A DNA stretch of 64,000 nt from Inquilinus sp052078665 (GCF_052078665.1 NZ_JBQJIK010000009.1:58239-122238); one strand, 5' to 3'. Positions 51,544 through 60,949 are shown, numbered from the stretch's first letter. Translations and numbers: made by a program. Notes: generated from the sequence alone by a model not told the origin.

Positions 51544-52251
51544 CTACTCGGCGGCGACGCCGGTCTTGCCCTGCCGCAGGGCGTTGGCCTTGTGCAGCGT
51601 CCGAACCGGGTCGCCGAAATGCCGGTCCAGCTCCTTCAGCGCCGCCTCGGCATCGTCGCCGCCGACCAGCTCGGCCAGCAGCTTGTGCTCGTCGATCAGC
51701 GCCTTGTTGCCGCGATAGCCGCCCATCAGCTTGTGCAGGCACAGCATGGTCTCGGCCTGCAGCGTGGCGTAGCCGCGGGACAGCCGATGGCTGCCGGCGG
51801 TGTCGACCAGCTCGCGGTGGAACTCCAGGTCCAGCTCGGCGGTGCGCGACCAGTCCTCGCGCCGGACCGAGGCCTCCATCTGCCTGACGACGGCCTTCAG
51901 CCTCTTGGCCAGCGCGGCCCGGTCCGGCAGGTCCATGACCCGCCGCAGGGCGACGAGCTCGAGCGATTTGCGCACGAAGTAGATGTCCTGCAGGTCGTCG
52001 TCGGTCAGCTCCGGCACGAACACGCCGCGATGCGGCTCGCTGCGCAGCAGCCCTTCCTGGATCAGCCGCTGCAATGCCTCGCGCACCGGCCCGCGGCTGA
52101 CGCCGAAGCTGGCCGCCAGCTCCATCTCGTTGAGCTGGGCGCCGAGCGGGAAGGTGCCGTCGAGGATCGAGGCGCGGATCTGTTCGCTGACCTGGCCCGA
52201 CAGGGTCGTGCGCGCCAGCCGTTTCACCTTCCCACCATTCGCCTGTGCCAT
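51544..52251 (-). CDS. GntR family transcriptional regulator, FadR/FCD subfamily
   Basis: The 235-residue protein has a winged helix (residues ~12-75: VSEQIRASILDGTFPLGAQLNEMELAASFGVSRGPVREAL) and a helical FCD ligand domain with metal-site Asp and His in ELDLEFHREL and further His in EHKLLAEL and RHFGDP. FCD regulators bind operators of the TTGT-NN-ACAA type, and two such sites are at 53648-53661 and 55710-55723. It is probably the repressor of the oxidase and ABC operons. Confidence 0.92.
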   Translation of the reverse strand: MAQANGGKVKRLARTTLSGQVSEQIRASILDGTFPLGAQLNEMELAASFGVSRGPVREALQRLIQEGLLRSEPHRGVFVPELTDDDLQDIYFVRKSLELVALRRVMDLPDRAALAKRLKAVVRQMEASVRREDWSRTAELDLEFHRELVDTAGSHRLSRGYATLQAETMLCLHKLMGGYRGNKALIDEHKLLAELVGGDDAEAALKELDRHFGDPVRTLHKANALRQGKTGVAAE

Positions 52252-52280
52252 GCGCTGCCCCGCCTTCCGTGATACCCCGC

Positions 52281-53558
52281 TCAATGCAGGACGTCCTGCA
52301 GCCGATAGTAAGCGCCGACCAGGGGCAGGAACCAGGGGGGGCCGAAATGGCCGGGCACCGCCGGCCAGTCGAGGTCGCGGAAGACGTTGCATTCCGGCCG
52401 GCCGCTCATCACCTCGGCCATCACCGCGCCCATATGCGTGGCCATCTGAGTGCCGTGGCCGCTGTAGCCCATGGAATAGTAGAGGCCGTCATGCACGCCC
52501 GCCCGGGGCAGCCGGTCTGCCGTCATGTCGACGATCCCGCCCCAGCAATAGTCGATGCGCACGTCGCCGAGCTGTGGAAAGACCGCGCGCAGCGCCCGCT
52601 GCAGCACGCGGCCGCTCTTGGCGTCGGACAGCGGGCTGGACACGGCGAAGCGCGCCCGGCCGCCGAACAGCAGGCGGTTGTCGCCGGTGATGCGGAAATA
52701 GGTGCCGACATTCTTCGAATCCGTCGCCATCCGGCGCGTCGGCATCAGCTCGTCCACCACCGCCTGCGGCAACGGCTCGGTGACGATGACGAAGCTGCCG
52801 ATCGGGATGACGCGGCGCCGGAACCAGGCGAAGGGGCCGGCGCGAGACGGGCCGGTGGCCAGCAGGACCTGCGACGCCGTCAGCCGGCCGCGGGCGGTCA
52901 CCACCTCATGGGCGTGGCCGTTCCGCCGTTCCAGTGCTGAGACCGGCGCGTCCTCGAAGATCGCGGCGCCGCGCGCCACCGCCGCCTCGGCCAGCCCTTT
53001 GGAGAACCGGCCCATATGCATGCTGGCGCTCTTCCGGTAGACGAGCCCGCCGTGGAACCGGTCGGACCCGATCTCGGCCCGCAGGTCGCCGGCCGCGACC
53101 AGGGCGGTGTCGGCGTCGACCTCGCGCGCCAGCACCTCCTGCGCCCGCTGCAGCTTGTCGAAATGCTCCGGCTTGGCGGCCAGCTTGATCTTGCCGGTGC
53201 GCCGGAAACCGCAGTCGATCCCCTCCTCCCGCACCAGCCGCTCGACCGTGTCGACCGCGGCATCATAGGCGCGATAGAGCAGCCGGGCCCGGTCGAGGCC
53301 ATGCCGCGCCGCGACGCCCTGGAAATCGACCGCGAGGCCGTTGTTGCACTGGCCGCCATTCCGGCCGGAGGCGCCGGCGCCGACTCGCCCGGCGTCCAGC
53401 ACCGCCACCCGGGCGCCGCGCCGGGCCAGCGCCAGCGCCGCCGACAGCCCGGTGAAGCCGGCGCCGATCACGGCGACATCCACCTTGCCCTCGACCGGCC
53501 CGGCGGCGGCGCCCTGGAACGGCGTCACGGAATCCATCCAGTAGGAAGCCAGTTTCAT
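52281..53558 (-). CDS. FAD-dependent oxidoreductase, gamma-glutamylputrescine oxidase-like (PuuB)
   Basis: The 425-residue flavoprotein has the DAO-family FAD motif VDVAVIGAGFTGLSAALALARRG near residue 27. It also has GAGASGRNGGQCNNGL, typical of PuuB and related N-substituted amine oxidases, and a C-terminal YSMGYSGHGTQMATHMGAVMAE block closing the flavin site. It oxidises an amine side chain to an aldehyde with H2O2. It heads a run with the GntR and Lrp genes and has a GntR-type operator about 90 bases upstream. Confidence 0.88.
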   Translation of the reverse strand: MKLASYWMDSVTPFQGAAAGPVEGKVDVAVIGAGFTGLSAALALARRGARVAVLDAGRVGAGASGRNGGQCNNGLAVDFQGVAARHGLDRARLLYRAYDAAVDTVERLVREEGIDCGFRRTGKIKLAAKPEHFDKLQRAQEVLAREVDADTALVAAGDLRAEIGSDRFHGGLVYRKSASMHMGRFSKGLAEAAVARGAAIFEDAPVSALERRNGHAHEVVTARGRLTASQVLLATGPSRAGPFAWFRRRVIPIGSFVIVTEPLPQAVVDELMPTRRMATDSKNVGTYFRITGDNRLLFGGRARFAVSSPLSDAKSGRVLQRALRAVFPQLGDVRIDYCWGGIVDMTADRLPRAGVHDGLYYSMGYSGHGTQMATHMGAVMAEVMSGRPECNVFRDLDWPAVPGHFGPPWFLPLVGAYYRLQDVLH

Positions 53559-53642
53559 GATCGATCCTGATCGCGCCCCGCCTGATCGCGCGCCGGGTCA
53601 GCGCCCGTCGCGGCGGCGACCCATTAGCTTGATCACGCCACT

Positions 53643-53661
53643 CGTAGGATTGTCAACAATC
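53643..53661. promoter_or_regulatory. GntR/FCD-type operator upstream of the FAD oxidase gene
   Basis: CGTAGGATTGTCAACAATC contains the palindrome GATTGT-CA-ACAATC (53648-53661), matching the FadR-subfamily consensus TTGT-NN-ACAA. The same 19 bases occur inverted at 55710-55728. On the minus strand the site contains TTGACA, a consensus -35 hexamer. It overlaps the last codon of the upstream argE-like gene. Confidence 0.7.
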
Positions 53662-54808
53662 ATACTGTGAGTCGAGCGACCAGCCGCTCCAGCATGGCGA
53701 CGCCCGAGGCCAGCTCGGCCCGGGTGATGAACTCGTCCGGCTTGTGCGCCCGGTCGATGTCGCCCGGCCCGCAGACGATCGAGGGCACGCCGGCCTGCTG
53801 GTACAGGCCGGCCTCGGTGCCGAAGCTGACCGCGGCCTGCCGCTTCTGCCCCGAGATCGCCTCGGCCAGCGCCGCGAGCGGATGGTCGTCGGCGAGGTCG
53901 AGCGCCGGGTAGAAAGCGAGGGTCTCGCTGTCGACCGCGACCGACCGCCCCTCGGCCCGCAGCGCCGCGACCCGGTCCTCGGCGAAGCGGGCGATCGGGC
54001 TCCAGAGCGTAGCGGGGTCGGTGCCGGGGATGGCGCGAGCCTCGAGGTCGAAGACGCATTCGGCCGGCACGATGTTGACGCCGGTGCCGCCGGACACGAT
54101 GCCGACCTGCAGGGTCGAGACCGGCGGCGCGAAGCGGTCGTCGAATGGGCCTTCGGCTTCGATCCGCCGGGTCTCGTCCCGCAGCTTCAGCATCAGTTCC
54201 GCCGCCAGGTGGATGGCGTTGTCCGCCAGGTCGGGGCGGGAGGAATGGCCGGCGCGGCCGCGCACGCGGACCCGCCGGGCGATCTTGCCCTTGTGCCGCA
54301 GCACCGGGCGCAGCCCGGTCGGCTCGCCGACGATGCAGTCGGCCGGCGGGGCGCAGAGCTGCGGCAGCCGGTCGATCAGATGGCGCACGCCGACGCAGCC
54401 GACCTCCTCGTCATAGGACAGGGCGATGTACACCGGCCGCTTCAGCCGGGCCGCGACCAGGGCCGGCACGGCGGCCAGCACGCAGGCGACGAAGCCCTTC
54501 ATGTCGACCGCGCCGCGGCCGAACAGCCGGTCGCCGTCGCGGCGCAGGGCGAAGGGATCGCCGGTCCAGCCCTCCGGCGCGGCCGGCACGACGTCGAGAT
54601 GCGCCGACAGGATGGTGCCGGGCACCTCCGCCGGACCGATGGTGGCGAACAGGTTGGCCCGGTCGCCCTCCGGCCCCGGCAGCACCGTGGCCGCCACGCC
54701 GTGTTCGGCGAGATACGCGCGGACATAGTCGACGATCGCCCCGTTCGGGGTGCGGCAGACGGACGGGATCGCCACCAGATCCGCCAGAATCTCCTCGACC
54801 GGTTTCAT
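53660..54808 (-). CDS. M20 family acetylornithine deacetylase-like amidohydrolase (ArgE-like)
   Basis: The 382-residue zinc hydrolase has LSAHLDVVPA (His ligand), GRGAVDMKGF (bridging Asp), SYDEEVGCVG (catalytic Glu pair), IVGEPT and a final IVCGPGDIDRAHKPDEFI with the last histidine. AGGAGG lies before the ATG at 54808. Although ArgE-like, its place next to an amine oxidase and peptide importer suggests deacylation of an imported N-acyl amino acid or diamine and not arginine synthesis. The stop falls inside the operator of the next gene. Confidence 0.9.
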   Translation of the reverse strand: MKPVEEILADLVAIPSVCRTPNGAIVDYVRAYLAEHGVAATVLPGPEGDRANLFATIGPAEVPGTILSAHLDVVPAAPEGWTGDPFALRRDGDRLFGRGAVDMKGFVACVLAAVPALVAARLKRPVYIALSYDEEVGCVGVRHLIDRLPQLCAPPADCIVGEPTGLRPVLRHKGKIARRVRVRGRAGHSSRPDLADNAIHLAAELMLKLRDETRRIEAEGPFDDRFAPPVSTLQVGIVSGGTGVNIVPAECVFDLEARAIPGTDPATLWSPIARFAEDRVAALRAEGRSVAVDSETLAFYPALDLADDHPLAALAEAISGQKRQAAVSFGTEAGLYQQAGVPSIVCGPGDIDRAHKPDEFITRAELASGVAMLERLVARLTV

Positions 54809-55011
54809 CCCGCGCCTCCTGACGTTGCATCGCCATCCTGCCCTGCCGCGCCGAAGCGGTCGCGCCGAAAGCCGATGGCGGATCGGCATGTCGTGCCATC
54901 CGGCCGGCTGCAAACGGCATGATCGCCCGGCGATGCGGCGCGCAGGGGGCTGGCCGTGCGGCCCGCCCCTTCTAGGATGGCCCGATCGCAGATCCGCGGG
55001 AGCGACCGGAC

Positions 55012-55677
55012 ATGGCCCTGAGACCGAAATACGTCACCTTCGACTGCTACGGCACCCTGATTTCTTTCGAGATGGCGCCCGTGGCCCGCCGGATCTACGC
55101 CGACCGGGTCGACGCGTCGCGGCTGGACGCCTTCTGCGCCGATTTCTCGGCCTATCGCCTGGACGAGGTGCTGGGCGCCTGGAAGCCCTATTTCGAGGTC
55201 GTGCGCAACGCGCTGGAGCGCAGTTGCCGGCTGTGGCAGGTGCCGTTCCGGGAGGAGGATGCCGACGCCGTCTACGCCGCCATCCCGACCTGGGGCCCGC
55301 ATCCGGACGTGCCGGAGGCGCTGGCCAAGGTGGCGGCGCACATCCCGCTGGTGATCCTGTCCAATTCGATGACCGACCTGATCCCGCACAGCGTGGCCAG
55401 GCTGGGCGCCCCGTTCCACGCCGCCTACACGGCGCAGGAGGCGCAGGCGTACAAGCCGCGGATGCGGGCCTTCGAATACATGTTCGACCAGCTCGGCTGC
55501 GGGCCGGAGGACGTGCTGCATTGCTCCTCCAGCTTCCGCTACGACCTGATGACCGCGCATGACCTGCGGATCACCCACAAGGTGTTCGTCAATCGCGGGC
55601 ACGAACCGCCCAACCCCCATTACGGCTATCACGAGATCAAGGACATAAGCGGCCTGCCCGGCCTGCTGGGGCTGTAG
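55012..55677 (+). CDS. HAD-superfamily hydrolase, haloacid dehalogenase type II-like
   Basis: The 221-residue product has motif I FDCYGTL with the nucleophilic aspartate, in the D-x-Y-G-T form typical of L-2-haloacid dehalogenases. Motif II is VILSNSMTDL and motif III the lysine in AYKPRMRAFEYMF. The final block CSSSFRYDLMTAHDL stands where the dehalogenase family has SSNxxD. It may release halide or phosphate, and the substrate is unknown. It is divergent from the ArgE-like gene and 200 bases before the ABC operon. Confidence 0.85.
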   Translation: MALRPKYVTFDCYGTLISFEMAPVARRIYADRVDASRLDAFCADFSAYRLDEVLGAWKPYFEVVRNALERSCRLWQVPFREEDADAVYAAIPTWGPHPDVPEALAKVAAHIPLVILSNSMTDLIPHSVARLGAPFHAAYTAQEAQAYKPRMRAFEYMFDQLGCGPEDVLHCSSSFRYDLMTAHDLRITHKVFVNRGHEPPNPHYGYHEIKDISGLPGLLGL

Positions 55678-55709
55678 CCGGGTTCCGGGGACGATATCGT
55701 CTTCATTAA

Positions 55710-55728
55710 GATTGTTGACAATCCTACG
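55710..55728. promoter_or_regulatory. GntR/FCD-type operator and -35 region of the second peptide-type ABC operon
   Basis: This is the exact inverse of the 19-bp site at 53643-53661 (core GATTGTTGACAATC, 55710-55723). It contains TTGACA (55715-55720). TCATAT lies 18 bases further (55739-55744), so the operator covers a plausible promoter. The binding-protein start is at 55878. Confidence 0.7.
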
Positions 55729-55877
55729 ACGACCGCCATCATATCGGATGGAAACCAGGGCATCGCGGCACTAGCTGCGAGGGGCGACGCGGAACACCGC
55801 GCGTCCGGGATGCCCCGGCCATCAGAACAACCAGGGAGCTCGGGATCGGTGATCCCGCACAACAGAGGGACGGCGGC

Positions 55878-57491
55878 ATGACGAAGATCAGCGATTTCGA
55901 AGCGATGCGCCCCGCCGAGCGCCGGCGGATCCTGGATGCGCTGCGCGGCGGCGCCACCCGGCGCGAGGTGCTGGGCATGCTGGGGATGGCCGGCATGGGC
56001 CTGGCCGCGGGCGGGTCGGTGTTCACCCACGCCGGCCGGGCGCTGGCCGACACGCCGAAGCGTGGCGGCAGCATCCGCGTCGCCGGCTACACCAGCTCGA
56101 CCGCCGACACGCTCGACCCGGCCCAGCAGACGGCGTCGACCGACTATGTCCGCTGCAACCTGTTCTACAACAAGCTGACCTGGATCGACGAAGCCGGCGA
56201 GCCGCAGCCGGAGCTGGCCGAGGCGATCGAGAATGACAAGGCGACGGTCTGGACCTTCAAGCTGCGCAAGGGCGTCATCTTCCACGACGGCAAGACCCTC
56301 GCGGCTGAGGACGTGGTCTATTCCCTGAAGCGCCATCTCGACCCCGAGGTCGGCAGCAAGGCCAAGGCCCTGGCCTCGGCGATGGAGGAGATCAGCGCCA
56401 CCGGGCCGAACGAGGTCCGCATTCGGCTGTCGGGCCCGAACGCCGATTTCCCGGTGATCCTGGGCACCGCCCATTTCCACATCGTCAAGGACGGCACCAA
56501 GGATTTTACCACCGCGGTCGGCACCGGCCCGTTCAAGTGCCAGGAGTTCACGCCGGGCGTGCGCTCGGTCGCGGTGCACAACGACGGCTACTGGCGCGAC
56601 GGCCCCTGGCTCGACCAGATCGAGTTCTTCGGCCTGGCCGATGAGAGCGCCCGGGTCAACGCGCTGCTGTCCGGCGACGTGCAGCTGGCCTCGACCATCA
56701 ATCCGCGCTCGGTCAAGCAGTTGCAGGACACCGGCGCCTTCGGCGTCCTGGACACCCGCGCCGGCAACTACACCAACCTGATCATGCGGCTGGATGCGGC
56801 GCCGGGCAGCAGCCCGGACTTCGTGCTGGGCATGAAGAGCCTGATCAACCGCGAGCAGATCCAGTCCGCGATCTATCGCGGCTATGCCGAGATCGCCAAC
56901 GACCACCCGATCCCGTCCTCGAACCGCTTCTACGCCAAGGACATCCCGCAGCGCGCCTTCGACCCGGACCAGGCCAAGTTCCACTTCCAGAAGGCCGGGG
57001 TGCTGGGCACGACCATCCCGGTCGTCGCCTCGCCCGCCGCCGACAATTCGGTGGAGATGGCGGTGCTGCTGCAGCAGGAGGCGCAGAAGATCGGGTTGAC
57101 GCTGGACGTCCAGCGGGTGCCGTCGGACGGCTTCTGGTCGAACTACTGGATGAAGTCGCCGGTCGGCTTCGGCAACATCAACCCGCGGCCGACCGCCGAC
57201 CTGCTGCTGACGCTGTTCTACAAGTCGGACGCGCCCTGGAACGAATCCGGCTGGAAGGACGGCCAGTTCGACCAGCTGCTGGTCGCCGCCCGGGCCGAGA
57301 CCGATGAGGACAAGCGCCGGCAGATGTATCACGACCTGCAGGTGATGGTGCGCGACGGGTCCGGCGTGGCGATCCCGACCTTCATCAGCAACCTCGACGC
57401 CTACACCAGCAGCCTGAAGGGGCTGAAGCCGATGCCGACGGGCGCCCTGATGGGCTACGGCTTCGGCGAGTATGTCTGGCTGGACGGCTAG
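55878..57491 (+). CDS. Peptide-type ABC transporter substrate-binding protein (DppA family)
   Basis: The 537-residue binding protein has a long N-terminal region with TRREVLGMLGMAGMGLAAGG, a twin-arginine-type signal, cleaved near GRALADT. Family blocks are VWTFKLRKGVIFHDGKTL, TAVGTGPFKCQEFTPG and VRDGSGVAIPTFISNLDAY. GGGACGG-type purine-rich sequence precedes the ATG. It is the first gene of an importer with two permeases and a fused ATPase. Confidence 0.93.
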   Translation: MTKISDFEAMRPAERRRILDALRGGATRREVLGMLGMAGMGLAAGGSVFTHAGRALADTPKRGGSIRVAGYTSSTADTLDPAQQTASTDYVRCNLFYNKLTWIDEAGEPQPELAEAIENDKATVWTFKLRKGVIFHDGKTLAAEDVVYSLKRHLDPEVGSKAKALASAMEEISATGPNEVRIRLSGPNADFPVILGTAHFHIVKDGTKDFTTAVGTGPFKCQEFTPGVRSVAVHNDGYWRDGPWLDQIEFFGLADESARVNALLSGDVQLASTINPRSVKQLQDTGAFGVLDTRAGNYTNLIMRLDAAPGSSPDFVLGMKSLINREQIQSAIYRGYAEIANDHPIPSSNRFYAKDIPQRAFDPDQAKFHFQKAGVLGTTIPVVASPAADNSVEMAVLLQQEAQKIGLTLDVQRVPSDGFWSNYWMKSPVGFGNINPRPTADLLLTLFYKSDAPWNESGWKDGQFDQLLVAARAETDEDKRRQMYHDLQVMVRDGSGVAIPTFISNLDAYTSSLKGLKPMPTGALMGYGFGEYVWLDG

Positions 57492-57496
57492 TCCGG

Positions 57497-58453
57497 ATGA
57501 ACGGCCAGATCGCGAGGCTGATCGGGGGGCGGCTGGTCGTCGCGGCGCTGACCCTGGTCTTCGTCGCCGTGGTGGTGTTCGTCGCCACCCAGCTGCTGCC
57601 GGGCGACGTGGCGCAGGCGATCCTGGGCCAGAGCGCGACGCCGGAGGCGGTGGCCGGGCTGCGCACCGCGCTGGGGCTGGACCAGCCGGCGGCGCAGCGC
57701 TTCCTGCACTGGCTCGGCGGGATGCTGACCGGCGATCCGGGCGTGTCGCTGGTCAGCCGCCAGCCGATCGGCCCGCTGATCGGCGCCCGCCTGGCCAGCT
57801 CGCTGCTGCTGGCCGCCATCGTCGCGGCCGTCGCCGTGCCGCTGGCACTGGCAATCGGCATCACCTCCGCCGTCTGGCGAGGCTCGATCTACGACCGGGC
57901 GGTGGCCACCGCCACCATCTCGGTGGTGGCGGTGCCGGAGTTCCTGGTCGCCACCGTCGCGGTGCTGATCTTCGCGGTGCATCTGCACTGGCTGCCGGCG
58001 CTGTCCTTCGTCCCGGCCCATGCCTCGCCGCTGCAGTTCCTGCGCGCCGTGGCCCTGCCGGTGCTGAGCCTGACCTTCGTGGTGGTGGCGCAGATGGCAC
58101 GGATGACCCGGGCCGCGGTGATCGAGACGCTGCGGTCGCCCTATGTCGAGATGGCGGCGCTGAAAGGGGCCAGCCCGGCGCGCATCGTGCTGCGCCACGC
58201 TTTGCCGAACGCGGTCGGCGCCATCGCCAACGCCGTGGCGCTCAGCCTGTCCTACCTGCTGGGCGGCGTGATCATCGTCGAGACCATCTTCAACTATCCG
58301 GGCATCGCCAAGCTGATGGTCGACAGCGTCGCCATGCGCGACATGCCGGTGGTGCAGTCCTGCGCCATGGTGTTCTGCGCGGTCTACCTGCTGCTGGTCA
58401 CCGCCGCCGACATCGCCACGATCCTGTCCAACCCGAAGCTGCGCCACCGATGA
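57497..58453 (+). CDS. Peptide-type ABC transporter permease (DppB-like)
   Basis: The 318-residue permease opens with a hydrophobic helix (LVVAALTLVFVAVVVFVATQLLPGD) and has LLPGDVAQAILG near residue 35. The EAA loop is SPYVEMAALKGASPARIVLRHALPNAVG, followed by LGGVIIVETIFNYPGI. It follows the binding protein by five bases, and its stop overlaps the next start (ATGA). Confidence 0.95.
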   Translation: MNGQIARLIGGRLVVAALTLVFVAVVVFVATQLLPGDVAQAILGQSATPEAVAGLRTALGLDQPAAQRFLHWLGGMLTGDPGVSLVSRQPIGPLIGARLASSLLLAAIVAAVAVPLALAIGITSAVWRGSIYDRAVATATISVVAVPEFLVATVAVLIFAVHLHWLPALSFVPAHASPLQFLRAVALPVLSLTFVVVAQMARMTRAAVIETLRSPYVEMAALKGASPARIVLRHALPNAVGAIANAVALSLSYLLGGVIIVETIFNYPGIAKLMVDSVAMRDMPVVQSCAMVFCAVYLLLVTAADIATILSNPKLRHR

Positions 58454-59304
58454 CCCAGCCCGCCCTCGATCCGGCCGAGCCCCGGCGCCGATCGCGCCGG
58501 CTGCGTCTGCCCCCGGCGGGCGTGATCGGCGCCGCGATCGTCCTGCTCTGCGTCGCGGTCGCGGCCTTCGGGTCGGCTCTCGCCCCGTACGATGCCGGGG
58601 CGGTGATCGACTACGAGGTGTTCAAGCCGAGCAGCACCGCCTTCCCGCTGGGGACCGACTATCTCGGCCGCGACATGCTGAGCCGCATCCTGCTCGGCGC
58701 CCGCTACACCGTCGGCATCGCCGGCCTCGCCACCCTGCTGGCCTGCGGCGCCGGCGTGTGCCTGGGCCTGTTCGCCGCCGCGGTCGGTGGCTGGCCCGAC
58801 GCGCTCCTGAGCCGGACGCTCGACGCCCTGACCTCGATCCCCAGCAAGATGCTGGCGCTGGTGCTGGTGGCGGGGCTCGGCTCCTCCACCCCGATCCTGG
58901 TGCTGACCCTGGCCTTCATCTACCTGCCGGGCTGCTTCCGCATCACCCGGGCGCTCGGCGTCAACATCGCGGCGGAGGATTTCGTCCTGGCCGCCCGCGC
59001 CCGCGGTGAGCGCACCGGATACATCATGCTGCAGGAGGTGCTGCCGAACATGGTCGGGCCGATCCTGGCGGATTTCGGCCTGCGCTTCGTCTTCGTCGTG
59101 CTGCTGCTGAGCAGCCTGAGCTTCCTCGGCCTCGGCGTGCAGCCGCCCAATGCGGACTGGGGGTCGCTGGTGCGCGAGAACATCTCGGGGCTGAGCGAGG
59201 GCGCGCCGGCCGTGATCATGCCGGCCATCGCCATCGCCATGCTGACCATCGGCGTCAACCTGCTGATCGACAGCCTGCCCGGCCGCCGCCGCGAGGGGCA
59301 TTAA
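58450..59304 (+). CDS. Peptide-type ABC transporter permease (DppC-like)
   Basis: The 284-residue permease has an arginine-rich cytoplasmic start (RRRSRRLRL) and the hallmark GTDYLGRDMLSRILLGARYT. The ATPase-contact loop is DFVLAARARGERTGYIMLQEVLPNMVGPI, followed by SSLSFLGLGVQPPNADWGSL. It is translationally coupled to the DppB gene by a four-base overlap. Confidence 0.95.
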   Translation: MTQPALDPAEPRRRSRRLRLPPAGVIGAAIVLLCVAVAAFGSALAPYDAGAVIDYEVFKPSSTAFPLGTDYLGRDMLSRILLGARYTVGIAGLATLLACGAGVCLGLFAAAVGGWPDALLSRTLDALTSIPSKMLALVLVAGLGSSTPILVLTLAFIYLPGCFRITRALGVNIAAEDFVLAARARGERTGYIMLQEVLPNMVGPILADFGLRFVFVVLLLSSLSFLGLGVQPPNADWGSLVRENISGLSEGAPAVIMPAIAIAMLTIGVNLLIDSLPGRRREGH

Positions 59305-59305
59305 G

Positions 59306-60949
59306 ATGAGCGCGACCGTCCAGGTCTCCGGGCTGCGCGTCGCCGCCCGCACCGAGGCGGGCGGCGAGGCCGTGATCGTCGACGATGTCGGCTTCACCAT
59401 CCGCCAGGGCGAGGTGCTGGCGCTGATCGGCGAATCCGGCTCGGGCAAGACCACGATCGCCCTGGCGACGATGGGCTATTGCCGCGGCGGCTGCCGCATC
59501 GTCGGCGGCTCGGTCAATGTCTTCGGGCGCGAGATCCTGGCGCTCGACCGCAAGACCTTGCGCGGCCTGCGCGGCCGGCAGATCGCCTATATCGCCCAAA
59601 GCGCGGCGGCGGCCTTCAATCCGTCGCGCAGCCTCATGGCGCAGGTGATCGAGAGCGCGCTGATCCACGGCACCATGACCGCCGAGGCGGCCCGCACCAA
59701 GGCGCGGCAGCTGTTCCGCGAGCTGGCCCTGCCCGACCCCGACCGGATCGGCGACCGCTATCCGCACCAGGTCTCGGGCGGCCAGCTGCAGCGGCTGATG
59801 GCTGCCATGGCGCTGATCAACGACCCCGAGCTGGTGATCTTCGACGAGCCGACCACGGCGCTGGACGTCACCACCCAGATCGAGGTGCTGCGCGCCTTCA
59901 AGGCGGTGGTGCGAACCCGGAAGACGACCGGCATCTACGTCTCGCACGACCTCGCCGTGGTGGCCCAGATCGCCGACCGGATCGCGGTGCTGCGCCACGG
60001 CCGGCTGCAGGAGACCGGGCCGACCGAGCGCCTGGTGACCACGCCGGAGGATGGCTACACCCGCCAGCTGATCGCCGCCGCCACCCCGGCGAAGCGGACC
60101 ATCGGCGAGGAGACGGCGCCGGCCGATTCCGTGCCGCTGTTGCGGGTCGAAGGGCTGCTCGCCGGCTTCGGCGCGGCCCGGCCCGGCGCGCTGCCGCCGG
60201 TCACGGCGCTGCAGGACATCGACCTGTCGATCCGGCGCGGCCGCACCCTCGGCGTGATCGGCGAATCCGGCAGCGGCAAGAGCACGCTGGCGCGAGTGAT
60301 CGCCGGGCTGCTGCCGGCGGCGCGCGGCCGCGTCCTGCTGGACGGCCAGGCGCTGCCGGCCACGCTCGGCGGCCGCAGCCGCGATCAGCTGCGCCGCATC
60401 CAGATCGTGTTCCAGAACGCCGACACGGCGCTGAACCCGGCCCGGACGGTGGCGCAGATCATCGCCCGGCCGCTGGCCTTCTATCACGGCCAGGGCGACC
60501 GCCAGCGCCGGCAGCGGCTGCACCGCCTGCTCGATCTCGTGCGCCTGCCCGCCGCGGTGGCCGATCGGCTGCCGGGCGAGCTGTCCGGCGGGCAGAAGCA
60601 ACGCGTCAACCTGGCCCGGGCGCTGGCCGCCGACCCCGAGCTGATCCTGTGCGACGAGGTCACCTCCGCCCTCGACACCGTGGTCGGCGAGGCGGTGCTG
60701 GACCTGCTGACCGAGCTGCAGCGCGAGCTCGGCGTCGCCCTGATGTTCATCAGCCACGATCTCGGCGTGGTCCGCTCGATCAGCCACGAGGTGCTGGTGC
60801 TGCGCCAGGGCCGCACCGTCGAGGCCGGCCCGACCGAGCAGGTGCTGCGCGCCCCGCAGGCCGCCTATACGAAGCTGCTGCTGGCCTCGGTGCCCGAGCT
60901 GCGCCCCGGCTGGCTCGACGAGCGCGCGCGGGTGGTCTCGGCGGCCTGA
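59306..60949 (+). CDS. Fused peptide-type ABC ATPase (DppD-DppF in one chain)
   Basis: The 547-residue protein contains two nucleotide-binding domains. The first (residues ~1-255) has GESGSGKTT, VSGGQLQRLMAAMAL and VIFDEPTTALDVT. The second (~275-540) has GESGSGKST, LSGGQKQRVNLARAL and LILCDEVTSALDT. The linker is about 20 residues. This single chain replaces the usual DppD plus DppF pair, in contrast to the importer at 15078-17134, which has two separate genes. It starts two bases after the permease stop. Confidence 0.93.
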   Translation: MSATVQVSGLRVAARTEAGGEAVIVDDVGFTIRQGEVLALIGESGSGKTTIALATMGYCRGGCRIVGGSVNVFGREILALDRKTLRGLRGRQIAYIAQSAAAAFNPSRSLMAQVIESALIHGTMTAEAARTKARQLFRELALPDPDRIGDRYPHQVSGGQLQRLMAAMALINDPELVIFDEPTTALDVTTQIEVLRAFKAVVRTRKTTGIYVSHDLAVVAQIADRIAVLRHGRLQETGPTERLVTTPEDGYTRQLIAAATPAKRTIGEETAPADSVPLLRVEGLLAGFGAARPGALPPVTALQDIDLSIRRGRTLGVIGESGSGKSTLARVIAGLLPAARGRVLLDGQALPATLGGRSRDQLRRIQIVFQNADTALNPARTVAQIIARPLAFYHGQGDRQRRQRLHRLLDLVRLPAAVADRLPGELSGGQKQRVNLARALAADPELILCDEVTSALDTVVGEAVLDLLTELQRELGVALMFISHDLGVVRSISHEVLVLRQGRTVEAGPTEQVLRAPQAAYTKLLLASVPELRPGWLDERARVVSAA

